DNA of 64,000 nucleotides from Coraliomargarita sp965656715 (lineage in GTDB: Bacteria; Verrucomicrobiota; Verrucomicrobiia; Opitutales; Coraliomargaritaceae), in assembly GCA_965656715.1 (NCBI GenBank), contig CBFHLR010000014.1, positions 17,660 through 81,659 on the forward strand. Reading direction: 5' to 3'. Every line of letters starts with the position of its first letter. Position 1 is the stretch's first letter. This document shows positions 1 to 10,783 of this stretch, in pieces. The notes under the pieces were generated by a model that worked only from the letters and a program-made list of their open reading frames with translations, ran no database searches and was not told the origin of the DNA. A program made the position numbers and the translations under genes.

Positions 1-1
1 C

Positions 2-3000
2 AACCTTTCGATTACTGGTGCATTCTCTTTACAGATTAATACGCTAGGCACGGCTGTGACACAGATCGGCACACAGACCGTTAATTTGCCTGCTGGTCCT
101 TATTTCCGTATAGGAGTCGCCAATGGCACGATCGCCTTAACAGTTGCTGGCGCAACCGGCAGTTTAACTGTCACTGAGGCATATTTGGAAATTACGAGTA
201 ATGGATTCACCGCTGCTCTAGTTGGAGTTGGTGTGTCAATCGGTGGTGAGACTAAGGCTGGAGGTAGTGGATTCCTGCAAGTGACGAGTGATGGTGTCGC
301 GATCTCCGCTACCTTTGGTGCGAGTGCGGATGGTGATATTGCCGGACTGCCTGTCGGCCTTGAGGCTGACGTTTCTATTGCGCTTGAGGTAAATACGACC
401 AACACCGAAGTCACTTTCGGCAGTGGAGGTCAAACGGTCCAATTAGAGGCTGGTCCTTATTTCAGGTTTGGTGCGTTGGGCACATTGAAGTTCCAAGTCG
501 CAGGTGTGACCATTTTTGAAATTAACGGAAGCTTCACAACTTCAGCGAGCGCGAATGGCTTTGAGCTGAGTGTAGATGGCTTCATTAATCTCGGAGGCTT
601 AGGTAGTCGTTCGGTTAGTGGTGAGATTTCAATTATCGACACCCCGGGCCCTGGTGAGTCGGCCGGTGCATTTGGCTCGTTGCAGTTGACGCAAGGAACA
701 GGCCCGGCGGCGGCCGGTATTGGTTTCACGTTTAATGCGCTCTTCCAGTTGGAGTTCAATTTCACGAATGCGGATCAAACGATCCAACGCTATAAGGTGG
801 ATGCGAATGGCGATGTTGTTACAGGTGAGACTGTTGATTATACGATCGTGAAGCAGAGCGTCCGCGTATTTGCCGCAGGTAATTTGAATGTCATGGATCT
901 GGTGACACTGCGTGGTAAGTTTGAATTGATCTTCAGCGGTGGTAATTTGGAGGTCACGGCAGACGCTTATACGGACATCCTAGGAGCGAAGTTTGCGGTT
1001 TCAGGCGGCCTAGGAATCTATTCTGGTGCCAATGGTGGAGTGGCTGGTTACTTAACCATGTCAATTGATACCGGTGCGTTGAGCACGTCGACTTTTGCTC
1101 TGACGGCATCTTTCAGTTTGGGTTTAAATTCAACTAGCCTTGAGCGGACTTTAAATAGCACTACATTGAAAGCGCAGACAGCCTATGTTTATGCCTCAGG
1201 TAGTCTCTCATTACTGTCAACTTTGACCATTGTCGGTAACTTTACCGTTACGATCAGCTCTGATGGGCTGGAGTTAGATGCTTCAGGCACTATGTCCTTG
1301 GCTCCATTGGGTAGTGTCAATGTGTCAGGTCAACTCTCAGTATCAACTGCGGGAATCGTTGGCAGCCTCTCGGTGACCACTGGTGCGAACTTGGGTATCA
1401 CTGGGGTTAGCTTCACCGGCAGCTTTCTTTTTGCGATTAATACGACTGGAACGGCTGCTACAGTTAAGGTTCTAAATGTGGATGACCAAGATGGCACAGT
1501 GCTAGGACAAAAGAATATGTCTCTGGCTGCCGGCACTTTATTAGTGAGCTTTGGTGGCGAGTTGAAAGTTAGTGGCTTTGGCATCAAGGGCTCAGCTTTA
1601 ATGACAGTCAGCACGTCCAAGTTCACGATCGTGTTTGATGCATCGCTCGATCTGTCACTGCTTGGACGACTTACTGTTGAGGGTGGTGCAGAAATCGGTC
1701 GTGCCGATGGCGGTTATTTTGCGATGTATTTGGACTTAGGTGCAGATGTTCTATCAGTGGGAACGCTCAGTATCGACGCGAATTTCGTATTAAAACTGAA
1801 CTCTAAGGATGAAGATGTAACGTTTGGCACAGGTGCTAGTGCGAAGATTGTGACTAAAGAGACCTTCGAAGTTGGAGTTTCCGGTGATGTGGATATCTGG
1901 GTCTTTGAGGTCGGCGTCACGGCGAGTATTCTATATACTTCTGGTAAGTTCCGGATGAATTTTAGCGGTAATCTGAATTTCTTTAATGTCGCGACAATGA
2001 ATGTCTCGGGCTACGTGCAGTCCGATGGTCGTTTCCAGGTTTCTGGGCGTGTAGGGCTGGGCTTTGACTTTGGTCCGCTTGGCTTTAGCTCAAGCCTATG
2101 GTTGTCCTTGGGACATGATGGTTTTGCTGGCAGTGCATCGGGGCGCTTGAGCTTCGAGCTGGGGATGCCTTGGCCGATTCCGGATATCGATTTCACTTTA
2201 GCAGGATTCTCTACCAGCTTTAATTTCAATATCGCACGTGGTGAGATAAATATTCGGGCATCGGTCGATGTGGGCCCGTTCTCAGTGAATGCTTCGACGA
2301 CTTGGTCGTTTGGTGCTCCTCCGGTCTTGGCGACTAAGATCGGTGATGTCCTCCGAATTAATGTGGGAGTCGATGCGGTGCATCGTGGCCCGCGTTACAC
2401 GACTGATAACGCAGAGTCATTCACGATTACTCAAGGAAGTAGTGCGACTACATTCGTGGTCAGTGGCTTGGGCTCAACTCAGACATATACCGGCATTAAC
2501 TCTATCCTCGTGAATGATGCTGGTAATGGAGATGACTATTTAATGTTCGCTGGGGTGAACAAGCCGATGACCATTACTGGTGGTGTTGGGAATGATACAA
2601 TTATTGTGACTGGTAGTGGTGCCGCGAATATCAATGGTGGTTCTGGGAACGATAATATCATTGGAGGTAGTGGTGCGGATACGCTCCGTGGTGGTAGCGG
2701 CAATGATACTATAAATGGTGGGGATGGGAATGACACTATTTATGGCGAGTCCGGGAATGATACACTTGTTGGTGGCGCTGGCGATGATATGCTTGATGGT
2801 GGTGCCAATGATGACAACATGGTCGGCGGCTCAGGAGATGATCGTTTTGTCTTTATCGGCAATTTCGGAAAGGATACCGCTCAGGAGCGCACGCCAGGTG
2901 ACACATCTGCACCGCGTAATGATACGGGCGATGTCTTCGATTTCTCCGCAATCACTTCTGCGATCACTTTCAATTTAGGAGCGGGTAATAAGAACACGAT

Positions 3001-6000
3001 TACTACTGGTGCCAATCAGCTGACTGATAGCAGCTTTGAGATCGAGATTTTCATTGGTGGCACTGCGGCAGATACCTACAATGTGACTAAGACTGGAACG
3101 AACCCAGTTACTCTCCGCGGTAAGGCTGGTTCAGAAGAATATAATGTCACCTTCGGTTCGATCAACGGCTCGGTGACTATTGACGATCAGGATAGCTCGG
3201 CTGACAGCGACTTCTTGAATGTTGTTGCAACTGATGCCACGAAGCTGACCGTTTCAAATGATAATAAGATCACTCATGGTAGCGAAGTGATTAACTTCAA
3301 TGCGCACTATGATAATGTAGATCGTCTACACATCACGTCACTTGCTTCGCTGGTCGAATTTATCGGTAGCGGTGCTGAGATCTTTGATCTCAAGAAAGAC
3401 CTCCTTGTGAATGCCAACGCGATTACATGGGCAGGTTTGGTGCATGCCGGGGAAATTAACTTTGATAGTGCCACGGGCATGGTCGTCGACCATGAGCTAC
3501 GCACGCGCTTGAATGGTAACATCACCTTGGATGTTGCGACTGGTAATATCCAAGTGAATGAAGGCATTACCATCGCGTCTGATAATGGCGCCATTGGTAA
3601 TGGTAATGGCACGGTTACATTGAATGCCCTCGCTGGTAGTATCTTGACCGATGGTGACGGCTGGATTCTCGATGCAGGCGTATTTGATGTAAATCTGGAT
3701 TGGGCCCTAAGCGGTGCATTCTTCAATGCCGATTCGATCGACTTCAGCAATGCTGAGATCAATGTGGCGGGCGCACAGCCAATTGATGAACTGCTCTACA
3801 TGAAGAATGGCGATGTGCTTCGTAACGGCAATGGTGCATTCATCCAGGCTGACCAGGGGCAATTGATCCTCAACGCGAAGACACAAATCGGTGCAACGTA
3901 TTCGAACTTTAAGGTTAGCCCGCTTTCGATTTTCACCGATGTCGTGAACATTACGTTTAATGTTACTGATAAGGGGCCTGTCTTCATTCTTGAACTCGAT
4001 GATGTGCAGACCTCATCTACCAATTCTGTAGGTGAGACGAATGTGGTAAATCTTACCGGAATTCAAGAGACTGGGCATGTCATTGAAGGTGCAAGTCAGC
4101 AGATCCTTCTCTCTGGTGATCAGTTGGAAATTCTACAGCGCATTACTACGACCGAAGATATTGTAATCATTACTACGGATCCGACGTTACCGATCATCAT
4201 CGCTTCGAGCACCAGTAACCTTGCTGCGATTGCTGAGGCAAATAATGCGTTAATCCTCACTCAGAGTGAACTGAATAATCTGCTTACAACGGATCGTGTT
4301 GTGGTCGGTTCTCAGGAACTGCGCAACATTGTCTTTGTTGGCGACCATACCGGTAACACAGTGACCTTGCCTGGCCCAACGACTTTGATCCAAGGCGATG
4401 AAGTTAAGATTATATCTCCAGTGATCGCCAAGGAGTTAGTGATCTACGGTGACGGCTCAACGGTGACTGTATCTGCAGACATCACGCAGGCTGCGAGTAT
4501 CTTCATTTTGGATAGTTTGGAGATTGATGGTGACCGGACATTAAATTCATCAGCGGGCATTACTTTCACAGGGCCTGGCACTGTGGATGGCAATGGAACC
4601 GGTGTCGCCGATAGTTTGACTTTAATTGCCGGTGGTAGCGTTCGTATCGTTGGTGAGATCGGTGGATCTGATCCATTGCAGAACCTGAGCGTGGACAGTG
4701 ATGGCAATGTTACTTTCGAGTCCGACGTGACTTTGGATGGCAATCTAACGATTACCGATGCGGATGTTCTGACCTTTAAGGGCGGAGTGACGATCTCGGG
4801 TAATTTGGACTTGTCTGGAGTGGACCGTGTAATTTTTGAGGGCCCTGTGAATGTGACCGGAACGGTTACGATTACTGCCTCCACAGCAGTGCACTTCCAG
4901 AGCACTGTAACGACAGGCAATTTGGTGAGCGTGACTGCGCCGACAGTGACTGCAGACCTGGCATTCCAGAGCGGAGGCACTTATACGGTGAGTGCGACAG
5001 AGCGTATCAGCCATGGTGGTTCACTAACAGTGACCAGTGGGAACCTGGATGCGGATGCGACTACGGATTTAACCTTCAGTGGTCCGGTTTGGGTCGCTGG
5101 CTCCGCGCAGGTGCAGAGTGCTGAAATCACTTTCAATAGTTCCACGCATGTCGGTGGCGATTATGGTGCAACGACGACAGGCCGCCTGTTGCAGAGCGGG
5201 ATCTTCTCAGTTGGCGGCAATCTGTTAGTGGGAGCAGATGTATCTGCGACTTTCCAAAATACTGCAACCGTGACTGGCACAGCGTCAATCACCAGCGGAG
5301 AAGTTGAGTTCGGCGCGGCGGCAACTTTCGGAGACACGTATAGTGTCGAAGCTACGACCTTGCTGCACCGCGGCACATTGAGCGTGAGCTCGAATGATCT
5401 GGATGTGAGCGCGAGCATCTCTGCAGTCTTTAATGGCGCAGTGAATATCTCACGTGACGTTTTGGCCGAATCTGCCGAAGTGATCTTCTCAACAGCATTG
5501 GTCGTGGGGCGTGATTATTCGGTGGTTGCGAGCACTCGTGTGATCAATGGCGGCCAGGTCTTGGTCGGCAATAACATTGATCTGATCGCCGATGAGGTGG
5601 ACTTCACCGGAGGCACGGAATCGGTGAGTGCTCCGGGAGTGCTGACTATTTTGCCTTACAGTGATGATCTAACAATTAAGATTGGCACTGCGGCGACCGG
5701 TGACTTGAGCACGCTGGACTTGATCGACCGTGATATTAATGCGCTCAAGGATGGTTTTGATCATATCGTGATCGGCCGTCGCACAGGTGATGCGGGAACG
5801 GTTCAAATCGATGAGACCTTAGTTCAGGATGACTTGGCAGTCTTCGGTGAATTTATCTCTGTGATCGGCGACTTTAATGTGGATGGTGACGTTCGCTTAG
5901 AGGCGATTGAGAATGTGGATGAGGCTGAAAACAGCGTGGTGTTTGTGGGTGAGTATATCATTCCATCTGTGCTGGAGTTGAACGGTAAGCTAACTGCGAC

Positions 6001-9000
6001 CGGTAACATCTCTGTGATTGCGCATGATTCGGTGGTTCAGAATACTGGCGGTCATATCATCACTGATACGGATGATAAGACGGTCGATATCCTTGCTTCG
6101 AATGGTTCGATCACAATGGCTGGCACCGCGACGATCTTTACCCAAGGCGGCAATATTCGGATGCGTGCGGCCGGAAACATTGCGATTGGTAAGCTCGATT
6201 CCCGAGAGTCTGCAGACCGCACCGGCGATGTGCTGACCAATCAAGGCACATGGGGTTCTATCTCTCTGCTCTCAGATGGTGGGGCGATTTACGATCTTGA
6301 GAATTTAGATGCGACAATTGATGTGTTTGCGAAAGCGCTGCGCATTGAGGCTCTGAGCACAGTTGGTGTGGATGGGGCTTCGGCAGCACTGCGCCTTGAA
6401 GGCGAAGTCGCGACTTTGGCAGTGCAGAGCGCCGGACTTCTATTCTCAGAGGCGACAGGATTGACCATCGATACGGTTGCACCGGTTGCAGTGAACCGAG
6501 TCGGTCAGGATACCACACTTTCAACGGTGACCAATCCTGCGGATCTGAGTGATTTGCAAACGAGCTTAGACGGATCGATTGATCTGAGTGTTGTTGCGGG
6601 TGATTTGATCGTGAACGATGGATCTGCTCCAACTAATGGCATCGGCATCAATGCGAATGGCAGCGGCTTGGTTCGTGTGACTCTTTCCGCAGGCGAGTTG
6701 ATTCTGAATAGCGATGTGCTCAGTGGCAGCGGTGATATTATTTTAACTGCGAGTGCGATCACTCAAAACAATGGCGGTGATGTGATCACCGGCGGAGTTG
6801 GAAGTGCAACGCTTACTGCAACGCTTACCGACATCACGATGAATGATGTCAGCACGGTTGAAACTGAGTCGGGCGCGATCACATTGAGCGCATTTGAGAA
6901 TGTTAAGCTCAACAGTCTACTTAGCGTTTCCGGTGCAGTGAGCGTGACCGCTGGTTCGGGCCTCTCTGTAGTTGGATCGATTATTGATAACTCCTCAGCT
7001 GAAGGCCCGAATGTTTTGACTTCCGGTGCGCTCAGTTTGAAGGCTGAAACGGGCATCGGCGCAGTCGGTGCCGCGGACTTGGATACGAGTGTTGGCAGTG
7101 TCTCGATCGTGAATGCGCTGACTGGGGATGTTGTGCTGACTGAAGTCAATGGGGTTACGTTGACTGGCGTGAATGTCGCGGATGGCTCTGTTTCAATTAC
7201 CGTGACCAATGGGGCACTGACTAATGATGCAGCGCTTACTGTCACAACAGGCCATATCCGAATCGATGTTCAGAATGGTGCATTTTTCTCCAATGCTGCA
7301 ATCGGCACTCAGGATGGTCTGATTGATATCATGGTGTCGGGTGCGTTCTCTTTGAATGCCGCACTCGCAACTGAAGGGCTCAATGATACGATTCGTATCC
7401 TGGCGGATGCGTTGTTCATGGATGCGCTTGCCGGTGTGCTGAGCAATGCCGGTGATATCGTGATTGACGCCACGAATAATATCGTGGTTTCCCGTGTGGA
7501 TGCCCGTAGCACGGCAGATCGCGCTGCCGATCAACTTAATGGGCAGGCTGATTGGGGTTCGATCGCCTTAAGAAGCCAATCAGGTTCTATCTTTGATGGC
7601 AATGGAGTGGCCGTCGACCTGTATGCTCAGACTCTATTGTTCAGTGCAGTCAATGGACTTGTCGGTTCTGCGTCAGATCATATCGAGACCGAGGTCATTG
7701 CTCTGAGTGGTTCAAGCCTCAGTGGTCTGTTTGTGAACGAGCAAAACACCCTGACAGTTGATCCTACATCCGCGACAGCGATGACGCTGGATGCATTGCT
7801 CGTCATCTCTGCTCCGGTCACTCTTGCCTCGGCTGCGATGCTTACGACTGGGGTGAATGGTCCAATCGTTGTAACTGCTGGGTCTGGTAATATAACAACC
7901 AATGGTGTCGTCAGCGCGAACGGCAGCGGCAACATCCTGATCGACGCTGTCGCAGGTAACGTGACCGCGAATGCCGACATCCTCAGTGGCACCGGTCACA
8001 TCACGATCAAGGGCTTTAATAAGGTCGAGTTCACCGCCAATGTAGATGTTCAAACTGGCACTCCTGGCACTATCAGCATCGATGCTGAAACAGGGACACT
8101 GACCATGTCTGGCAGCGCGAACGTAACAGCGACCGGCTCGTCGGCTCGCCTGAATGCGGCACTGGATGCGATCATCGGCAACGTCACCGCAACGAATGTA
8201 TCGATCCTCAGCGGTGAAGACATCGTCAACGCCGCAGGCAGCACCAAGAATGTGACCGCTGCAAACCTTCGCTTGATTGCCACCGGTTCGATCGGTGTCG
8301 CAGCTCGCCACATCACGACGAACATCGATACTGTCAGCGCGCTTGCTTCGACTGGTTCGATCTTCATCACCGAAGACAACGGCGCGACCGTGACTGATGT
8401 GACCGTGAGCGTGACCGACTTTAATAGCGACGCAACGACGACAGTCGTCACCGACGCTGCCCAGTCTGACCTGAGCACCGGTAACAACGGCGACATCGTC
8501 CTGGTAGCGACACTGGGCGACATTACACTTAACGATGGATCCGATGCGGACGGCATCGCTGTGACTGCAAGTGGTTCGGATATCCTGCTCGACGCCGTCG
8601 CCGGTAACATCACCGGCAATGCGGATGTTCTTTCTAACACAGGTCATGTGACACTTTCCGCTGAAGGTAACATCGAATTTACCGCTGGCGCGGATGTGGT
8701 CACCGGTGGCCTTGGCAGTATTGAACTCAATGCCGCAACTGGCATGATTACACTCTCGGTGACATCGAACCAGACTGCAGAAAGTGGCGATGTTCGCTTC
8801 TATGCTGCTGGCATGATTACGCTCGGTGGTGTGGTCACTACGGACGGCTCAGTGAGCTTGATCTCGACCGGGGCATCTATTTTGGATGGAGATGCTGATA
8901 CTGGCTTGGATATCGATGCTGCTGGCCTGCGGGTGAGTGCGATCGGTTTTGGATTGGTTGCCAATGCCATCGAAACTCAGGTCGATCAGTTTGCTGCGAG

Positions 9001-10765
9001 CGTGAGCACCGGAGGTATCTATTTGGTCAATACAGGCGCTCTGATTGTTGGCACAGTTGCGACGAGTATCGAGCGTGTTGGAGCGGATGTGACCTTAAGC
9101 AGCGTGATTGACAGCGCATTGATTGGCGCGGTTGCGACAACCGGACCGATCGTGATAACGACCAGCGGCGACCTGACTTTGGAGACGGTGGTTACACTGA
9201 GCGATGCAGACCTGACTTCAACCAGTGGCTCTATCTTGGACGGTGGCGATAGCCTCAGCGATGCAGTCGTGGCTGGCACACTGACACTCTCAGCGTTCTC
9301 AGGCTTAGGTGAGACTGGATCAGGCAACCTTGATCTTGACGTAGGCACCCTGGATGCGGCGATTACATCGGTTGGTTCGGCTTACCTGAATCTGATTGGC
9401 ACCACTGCAATCGATCGCTTGGAGCTTCAAGCTGCTGGTAGCCTGTTCCTGACACAGTTGACCGGAGATCTCTCCATCGATGGTGCTGTTTCGCTTACAG
9501 ATGGCCAGGCGACGCTCTCCACTCGTGGAGCGCTGAGTGTGAACGCAGACATGGATGCAAGCGATTACCTCCGTTTGGTCGGAGACTCGATTGATGTGAA
9601 CGCAGCAGCGCTGACTGTTAGCGACGGTGATTTGGATATCCGTGCACGTGGTGCGGTGAACTTCGATGCAAGCAGCTCTGCGCAGGCAGACTCGATCTTC
9701 GTGACCGCTGGCACGACCTTGACGGTGAGTGATTTTGATGCCGCTGATCAACTTGACCTGCGTGCTCGTGGCAACATTACCCGTTCCGGTGGTGAGCTTA
9801 CCGCAAGCGGACTGAAGCTTTACAGCCAGAATGGTCAAATCGGCGCTTCTGAGAACGATCCGATCCTGACCGATGTGGATCGTCTGGACGTGCTCTCAGG
9901 CGGCAAGGTCTTCATCTCTGAGGCCGATGGTGTTGAGTTTGGCCGCACCGGTCTTGGCACGAACTCAGGTAATAATGAAACCGTGACGCTGAACGTTGGC
10001 ACTGGCACGATCAGTTCGGTCGACGGTTCGACTGAATTTGCCGGTCAAGGCACCTTGCTGATCGAATCCACCGGAGATGTGACATTGGCAACAGGCATTA
10101 GCGCGACCAATGGTAATATCGCAATCGTGACCAACACGCTGGCAGACGGCACCGCAGCGGAGAACATCCTGCTGGAAGCGGTCAATGGTCGAGTCAGCAT
10201 CACCGCGACTGCCGGAGTGGGTGGCGCAGGTGTCTCCGACATTGAAATCGCTGCGGACGAAATTACGACCACGACGGCAACCGGTAGCATCATCCTCGAA
10301 CTGCGTGGCACTACCCGTGTTGTGGACGCAGGTGTGACGATTGGTAGCGGTAGTGGAGATTTGGTCCTGAATACGACTTCCGGTTCGTTGATCGTCGATG
10401 CGATCATTGAGCACGGCGGCTCCGGAGCGCTGGATCTGGATGTTTTAGGTGGCAGCCTGAGCATGACTCAGAGCGGACGTATCTTGGCCAATAGCGGCTC
10501 AATGAATGTCTTGGTCAACGGTAACATCTCACTGTCTCAGATCCGCTCAAGTAGTGGCAGCCTCCGCATCGAAAGCTTGAATGGATCGATCCGTAAGATT
10601 GCCGGCTTCGGCCAGCCAAACATCGTGTCCTCTGTGGCTGCTCAAGTCTTCGTCGACACCATCGCTGAATTTAATGTCGACTCCAACCTGGTCCGCGTGA
10701 ATGGCTTCAACGTCTTCCGTAGTATTGACGAGAGCGTGATCACCATCGTCCTGAACTTTAGCTAG
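2..10765 (+). CDS. giant repeat-rich surface/secreted protein with internal RTX repeats (5' partial)
   Basis: The reading frame is open from the left window edge. The first in-window start is a GTG at 56, but the codons before it continue the same repeat (INTLGTAV, like INTTGTAA further on), so the true start lies upstream. N-terminal part: about six beta-rich modules of 110-125 residues, running to about nt 2330. Next comes a block of RTX nonapeptides (GGSGNDTI, GGDGNDTI, GGAGDDML; nt 2580-2850), which in known proteins bind calcium. The remaining ~2600 residues are Gly/Thr/Val/Asp-rich repeats of the filamentous-haemagglutinin type, including super-repeats near nt 6180, 7480 and 8440. No autotransporter barrel is visible at the C-terminus. 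The family suggests a cell-surface adhesin or matrix protein exported across both membranes; the export route and ligand are unknown. The BNR-like gene starts 18 bp downstream, so the two are probably co-transcribed. Confidence 0.8.
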   Translation, partial: NLSITGAFSLQINTLGTAVTQIGTQTVNLPAGPYFRIGVANGTIALTVAGATGSLTVTEAYLEITSNGFTAALVGVGVSIGGETKAGGSGFLQVTSDGVAISATFGASADGDIAGLPVGLEADVSIALEVNTTNTEVTFGSGGQTVQLEAGPYFRFGALGTLKFQVAGVTIFEINGSFTTSASANGFELSVDGFINLGGLGSRSVSGEISIIDTPGPGESAGAFGSLQLTQGTGPAAAGIGFTFNALFQLEFNFTNADQTIQRYKVDANGDVVTGETVDYTIVKQSVRVFAAGNLNVMDLVTLRGKFELIFSGGNLEVTADAYTDILGAKFAVSGGLGIYSGANGGVAGYLTMSIDTGALSTSTFALTASFSLGLNSTSLERTLNSTTLKAQTAYVYASGSLSLLSTLTIVGNFTVTISSDGLELDASGTMSLAPLGSVNVSGQLSVSTAGIVGSLSVTTGANLGITGVSFTGSFLFAINTTGTAATVKVLNVDDQDGTVLGQKNMSLAAGTLLVSFGGELKVSGFGIKGSALMTVSTSKFTIVFDASLDLSLLGRLTVEGGAEIGRADGGYFAMYLDLGADVLSVGTLSIDANFVLKLNSKDEDVTFGTGASAKIVTKETFEVGVSGDVDIWVFEVGVTASILYTSGKFRMNFSGNLNFFNVATMNVSGYVQSDGRFQVSGRVGLGFDFGPLGFSSSLWLSLGHDGFAGSASGRLSFELGMPWPIPDIDFTLAGFSTSFNFNIARGEINIRASVDVGPFSVNASTTWSFGAPPVLATKIGDVLRINVGVDAVHRGPRYTTDNAESFTITQGSSATTFVVSGLGSTQTYTGINSILVNDAGNGDDYLMFAGVNKPMTITGGVGNDTIIVTGSGAANINGGSGNDNIIGGSGADTLRGGSGNDTINGGDGNDTIYGESGNDTLVGGAGDDMLDGGANDDNMVGGSGDDRFVFIGNFGKDTAQERTPGDTSAPRNDTGDVFDFSAITSAITFNLGAGNKNTITTGANQLTDSSFEIEIFIGGTAADTYNVTKTGTNPVTLRGKAGSEEYNVTFGSINGSVTIDDQDSSADSDFLNVVATDATKLTVSNDNKITHGSEVINFNAHYDNVDRLHITSLASLVEFIGSGAEIFDLKKDLLVNANAITWAGLVHAGEINFDSATGMVVDHELRTRLNGNITLDVATGNIQVNEGITIASDNGAIGNGNGTVTLNALAGSILTDGDGWILDAGVFDVNLDWALSGAFFNADSIDFSNAEINVAGAQPIDELLYMKNGDVLRNGNGAFIQADQGQLILNAKTQIGATYSNFKVSPLSIFTDVVNITFNVTDKGPVFILELDDVQTSSTNSVGETNVVNLTGIQETGHVIEGASQQILLSGDQLEILQRITTTEDIVIITTDPTLPIIIASSTSNLAAIAEANNALILTQSELNNLLTTDRVVVGSQELRNIVFVGDHTGNTVTLPGPTTLIQGDEVKIISPVIAKELVIYGDGSTVTVSADITQAASIFILDSLEIDGDRTLNSSAGITFTGPGTVDGNGTGVADSLTLIAGGSVRIVGEIGGSDPLQNLSVDSDGNVTFESDVTLDGNLTITDADVLTFKGGVTISGNLDLSGVDRVIFEGPVNVTGTVTITASTAVHFQSTVTTGNLVSVTAPTVTADLAFQSGGTYTVSATERISHGGSLTVTSGNLDADATTDLTFSGPVWVAGSAQVQSAEITFNSSTHVGGDYGATTTGRLLQSGIFSVGGNLLVGADVSATFQNTATVTGTASITSGEVEFGAAATFGDTYSVEATTLLHRGTLSVSSNDLDVSASISAVFNGAVNISRDVLAESAEVIFSTALVVGRDYSVVASTRVINGGQVLVGNNIDLIADEVDFTGGTESVSAPGVLTILPYSDDLTIKIGTAATGDLSTLDLIDRDINALKDGFDHIVIGRRTGDAGTVQIDETLVQDDLAVFGEFISVIGDFNVDGDVRLEAIENVDEAENSVVFVGEYIIPSVLELNGKLTATGNISVIAHDSVVQNTGGHIITDTDDKTVDILASNGSITMAGTATIFTQGGNIRMRAAGNIAIGKLDSRESADRTGDVLTNQGTWGSISLLSDGGAIYDLENLDATIDVFAKALRIEALSTVGVDGASAALRLEGEVATLAVQSAGLLFSEATGLTIDTVAPVAVNRVGQDTTLSTVTNPADLSDLQTSLDGSIDLSVVAGDLIVNDGSAPTNGIGINANGSGLVRVTLSAGELILNSDVLSGSGDIILTASAITQNNGGDVITGGVGSATLTATLTDITMNDVSTVETESGAITLSAFENVKLNSLLSVSGAVSVTAGSGLSVVGSIIDNSSAEGPNVLTSGALSLKAETGIGAVGAADLDTSVGSVSIVNALTGDVVLTEVNGVTLTGVNVADGSVSITVTNGALTNDAALTVTTGHIRIDVQNGAFFSNAAIGTQDGLIDIMVSGAFSLNAALATEGLNDTIRILADALFMDALAGVLSNAGDIVIDATNNIVVSRVDARSTADRAADQLNGQADWGSIALRSQSGSIFDGNGVAVDLYAQTLLFSAVNGLVGSASDHIETEVIALSGSSLSGLFVNEQNTLTVDPTSATAMTLDALLVISAPVTLASAAMLTTGVNGPIVVTAGSGNITTNGVVSANGSGNILIDAVAGNVTANADILSGTGHITIKGFNKVEFTANVDVQTGTPGTISIDAETGTLTMSGSANVTATGSSARLNAALDAIIGNVTATNVSILSGEDIVNAAGSTKNVTAANLRLIATGSIGVAARHITTNIDTVSALASTGSIFITEDNGATVTDVTVSVTDFNSDATTTVVTDAAQSDLSTGNNGDIVLVATLGDITLNDGSDADGIAVTASGSDILLDAVAGNITGNADVLSNTGHVTLSAEGNIEFTAGADVVTGGLGSIELNAATGMITLSVTSNQTAESGDVRFYAAGMITLGGVVTTDGSVSLISTGASILDGDADTGLDIDAAGLRVSAIGFGLVANAIETQVDQFAASVSTGGIYLVNTGALIVGTVATSIERVGADVTLSSVIDSALIGAVATTGPIVITTSGDLTLETVVTLSDADLTSTSGSILDGGDSLSDAVVAGTLTLSAFSGLGETGSGNLDLDVGTLDAAITSVGSAYLNLIGTTAIDRLELQAAGSLFLTQLTGDLSIDGAVSLTDGQATLSTRGALSVNADMDASDYLRLVGDSIDVNAAALTVSDGDLDIRARGAVNFDASSSAQADSIFVTAGTTLTVSDFDAADQLDLRARGNITRSGGELTASGLKLYSQNGQIGASENDPILTDVDRLDVLSGGKVFISEADGVEFGRTGLGTNSGNNETVTLNVGTGTISSVDGSTEFAGQGTLLIESTGDVTLATGISATNGNIAIVTNTLADGTAAENILLEAVNGRVSITATAGVGGAGVSDIEIAADEITTTTATGSIILELRGTTRVVDAGVTIGSGSGDLVLNTTSGSLIVDAIIEHGGSGALDLDVLGGSLSMTQSGRILANSGSMNVLVNGNISLSQIRSSSGSLRIESLNGSIRKIAGFGQPNIVSSVAAQVFVDTIAEFNVDSNLVRVNGFNVFRSIDESVITIVLNFS

Positions 10766-10783
10766 AAACAACCGCCTACCAAC

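Noticed and set aside
2580..2850. Tandem direct repeats as a possible CRISPR or satellite
   Set aside because: The periodicity is 27 bp in frame and encodes RTX nonapeptides, so it is protein-level repetition.
7712..8647. 311-residue open frame antisense to the giant protein
   Set aside because: It overlaps the repeat region of a long credible gene and encodes no recognisable domain; an artefact of biased codons.
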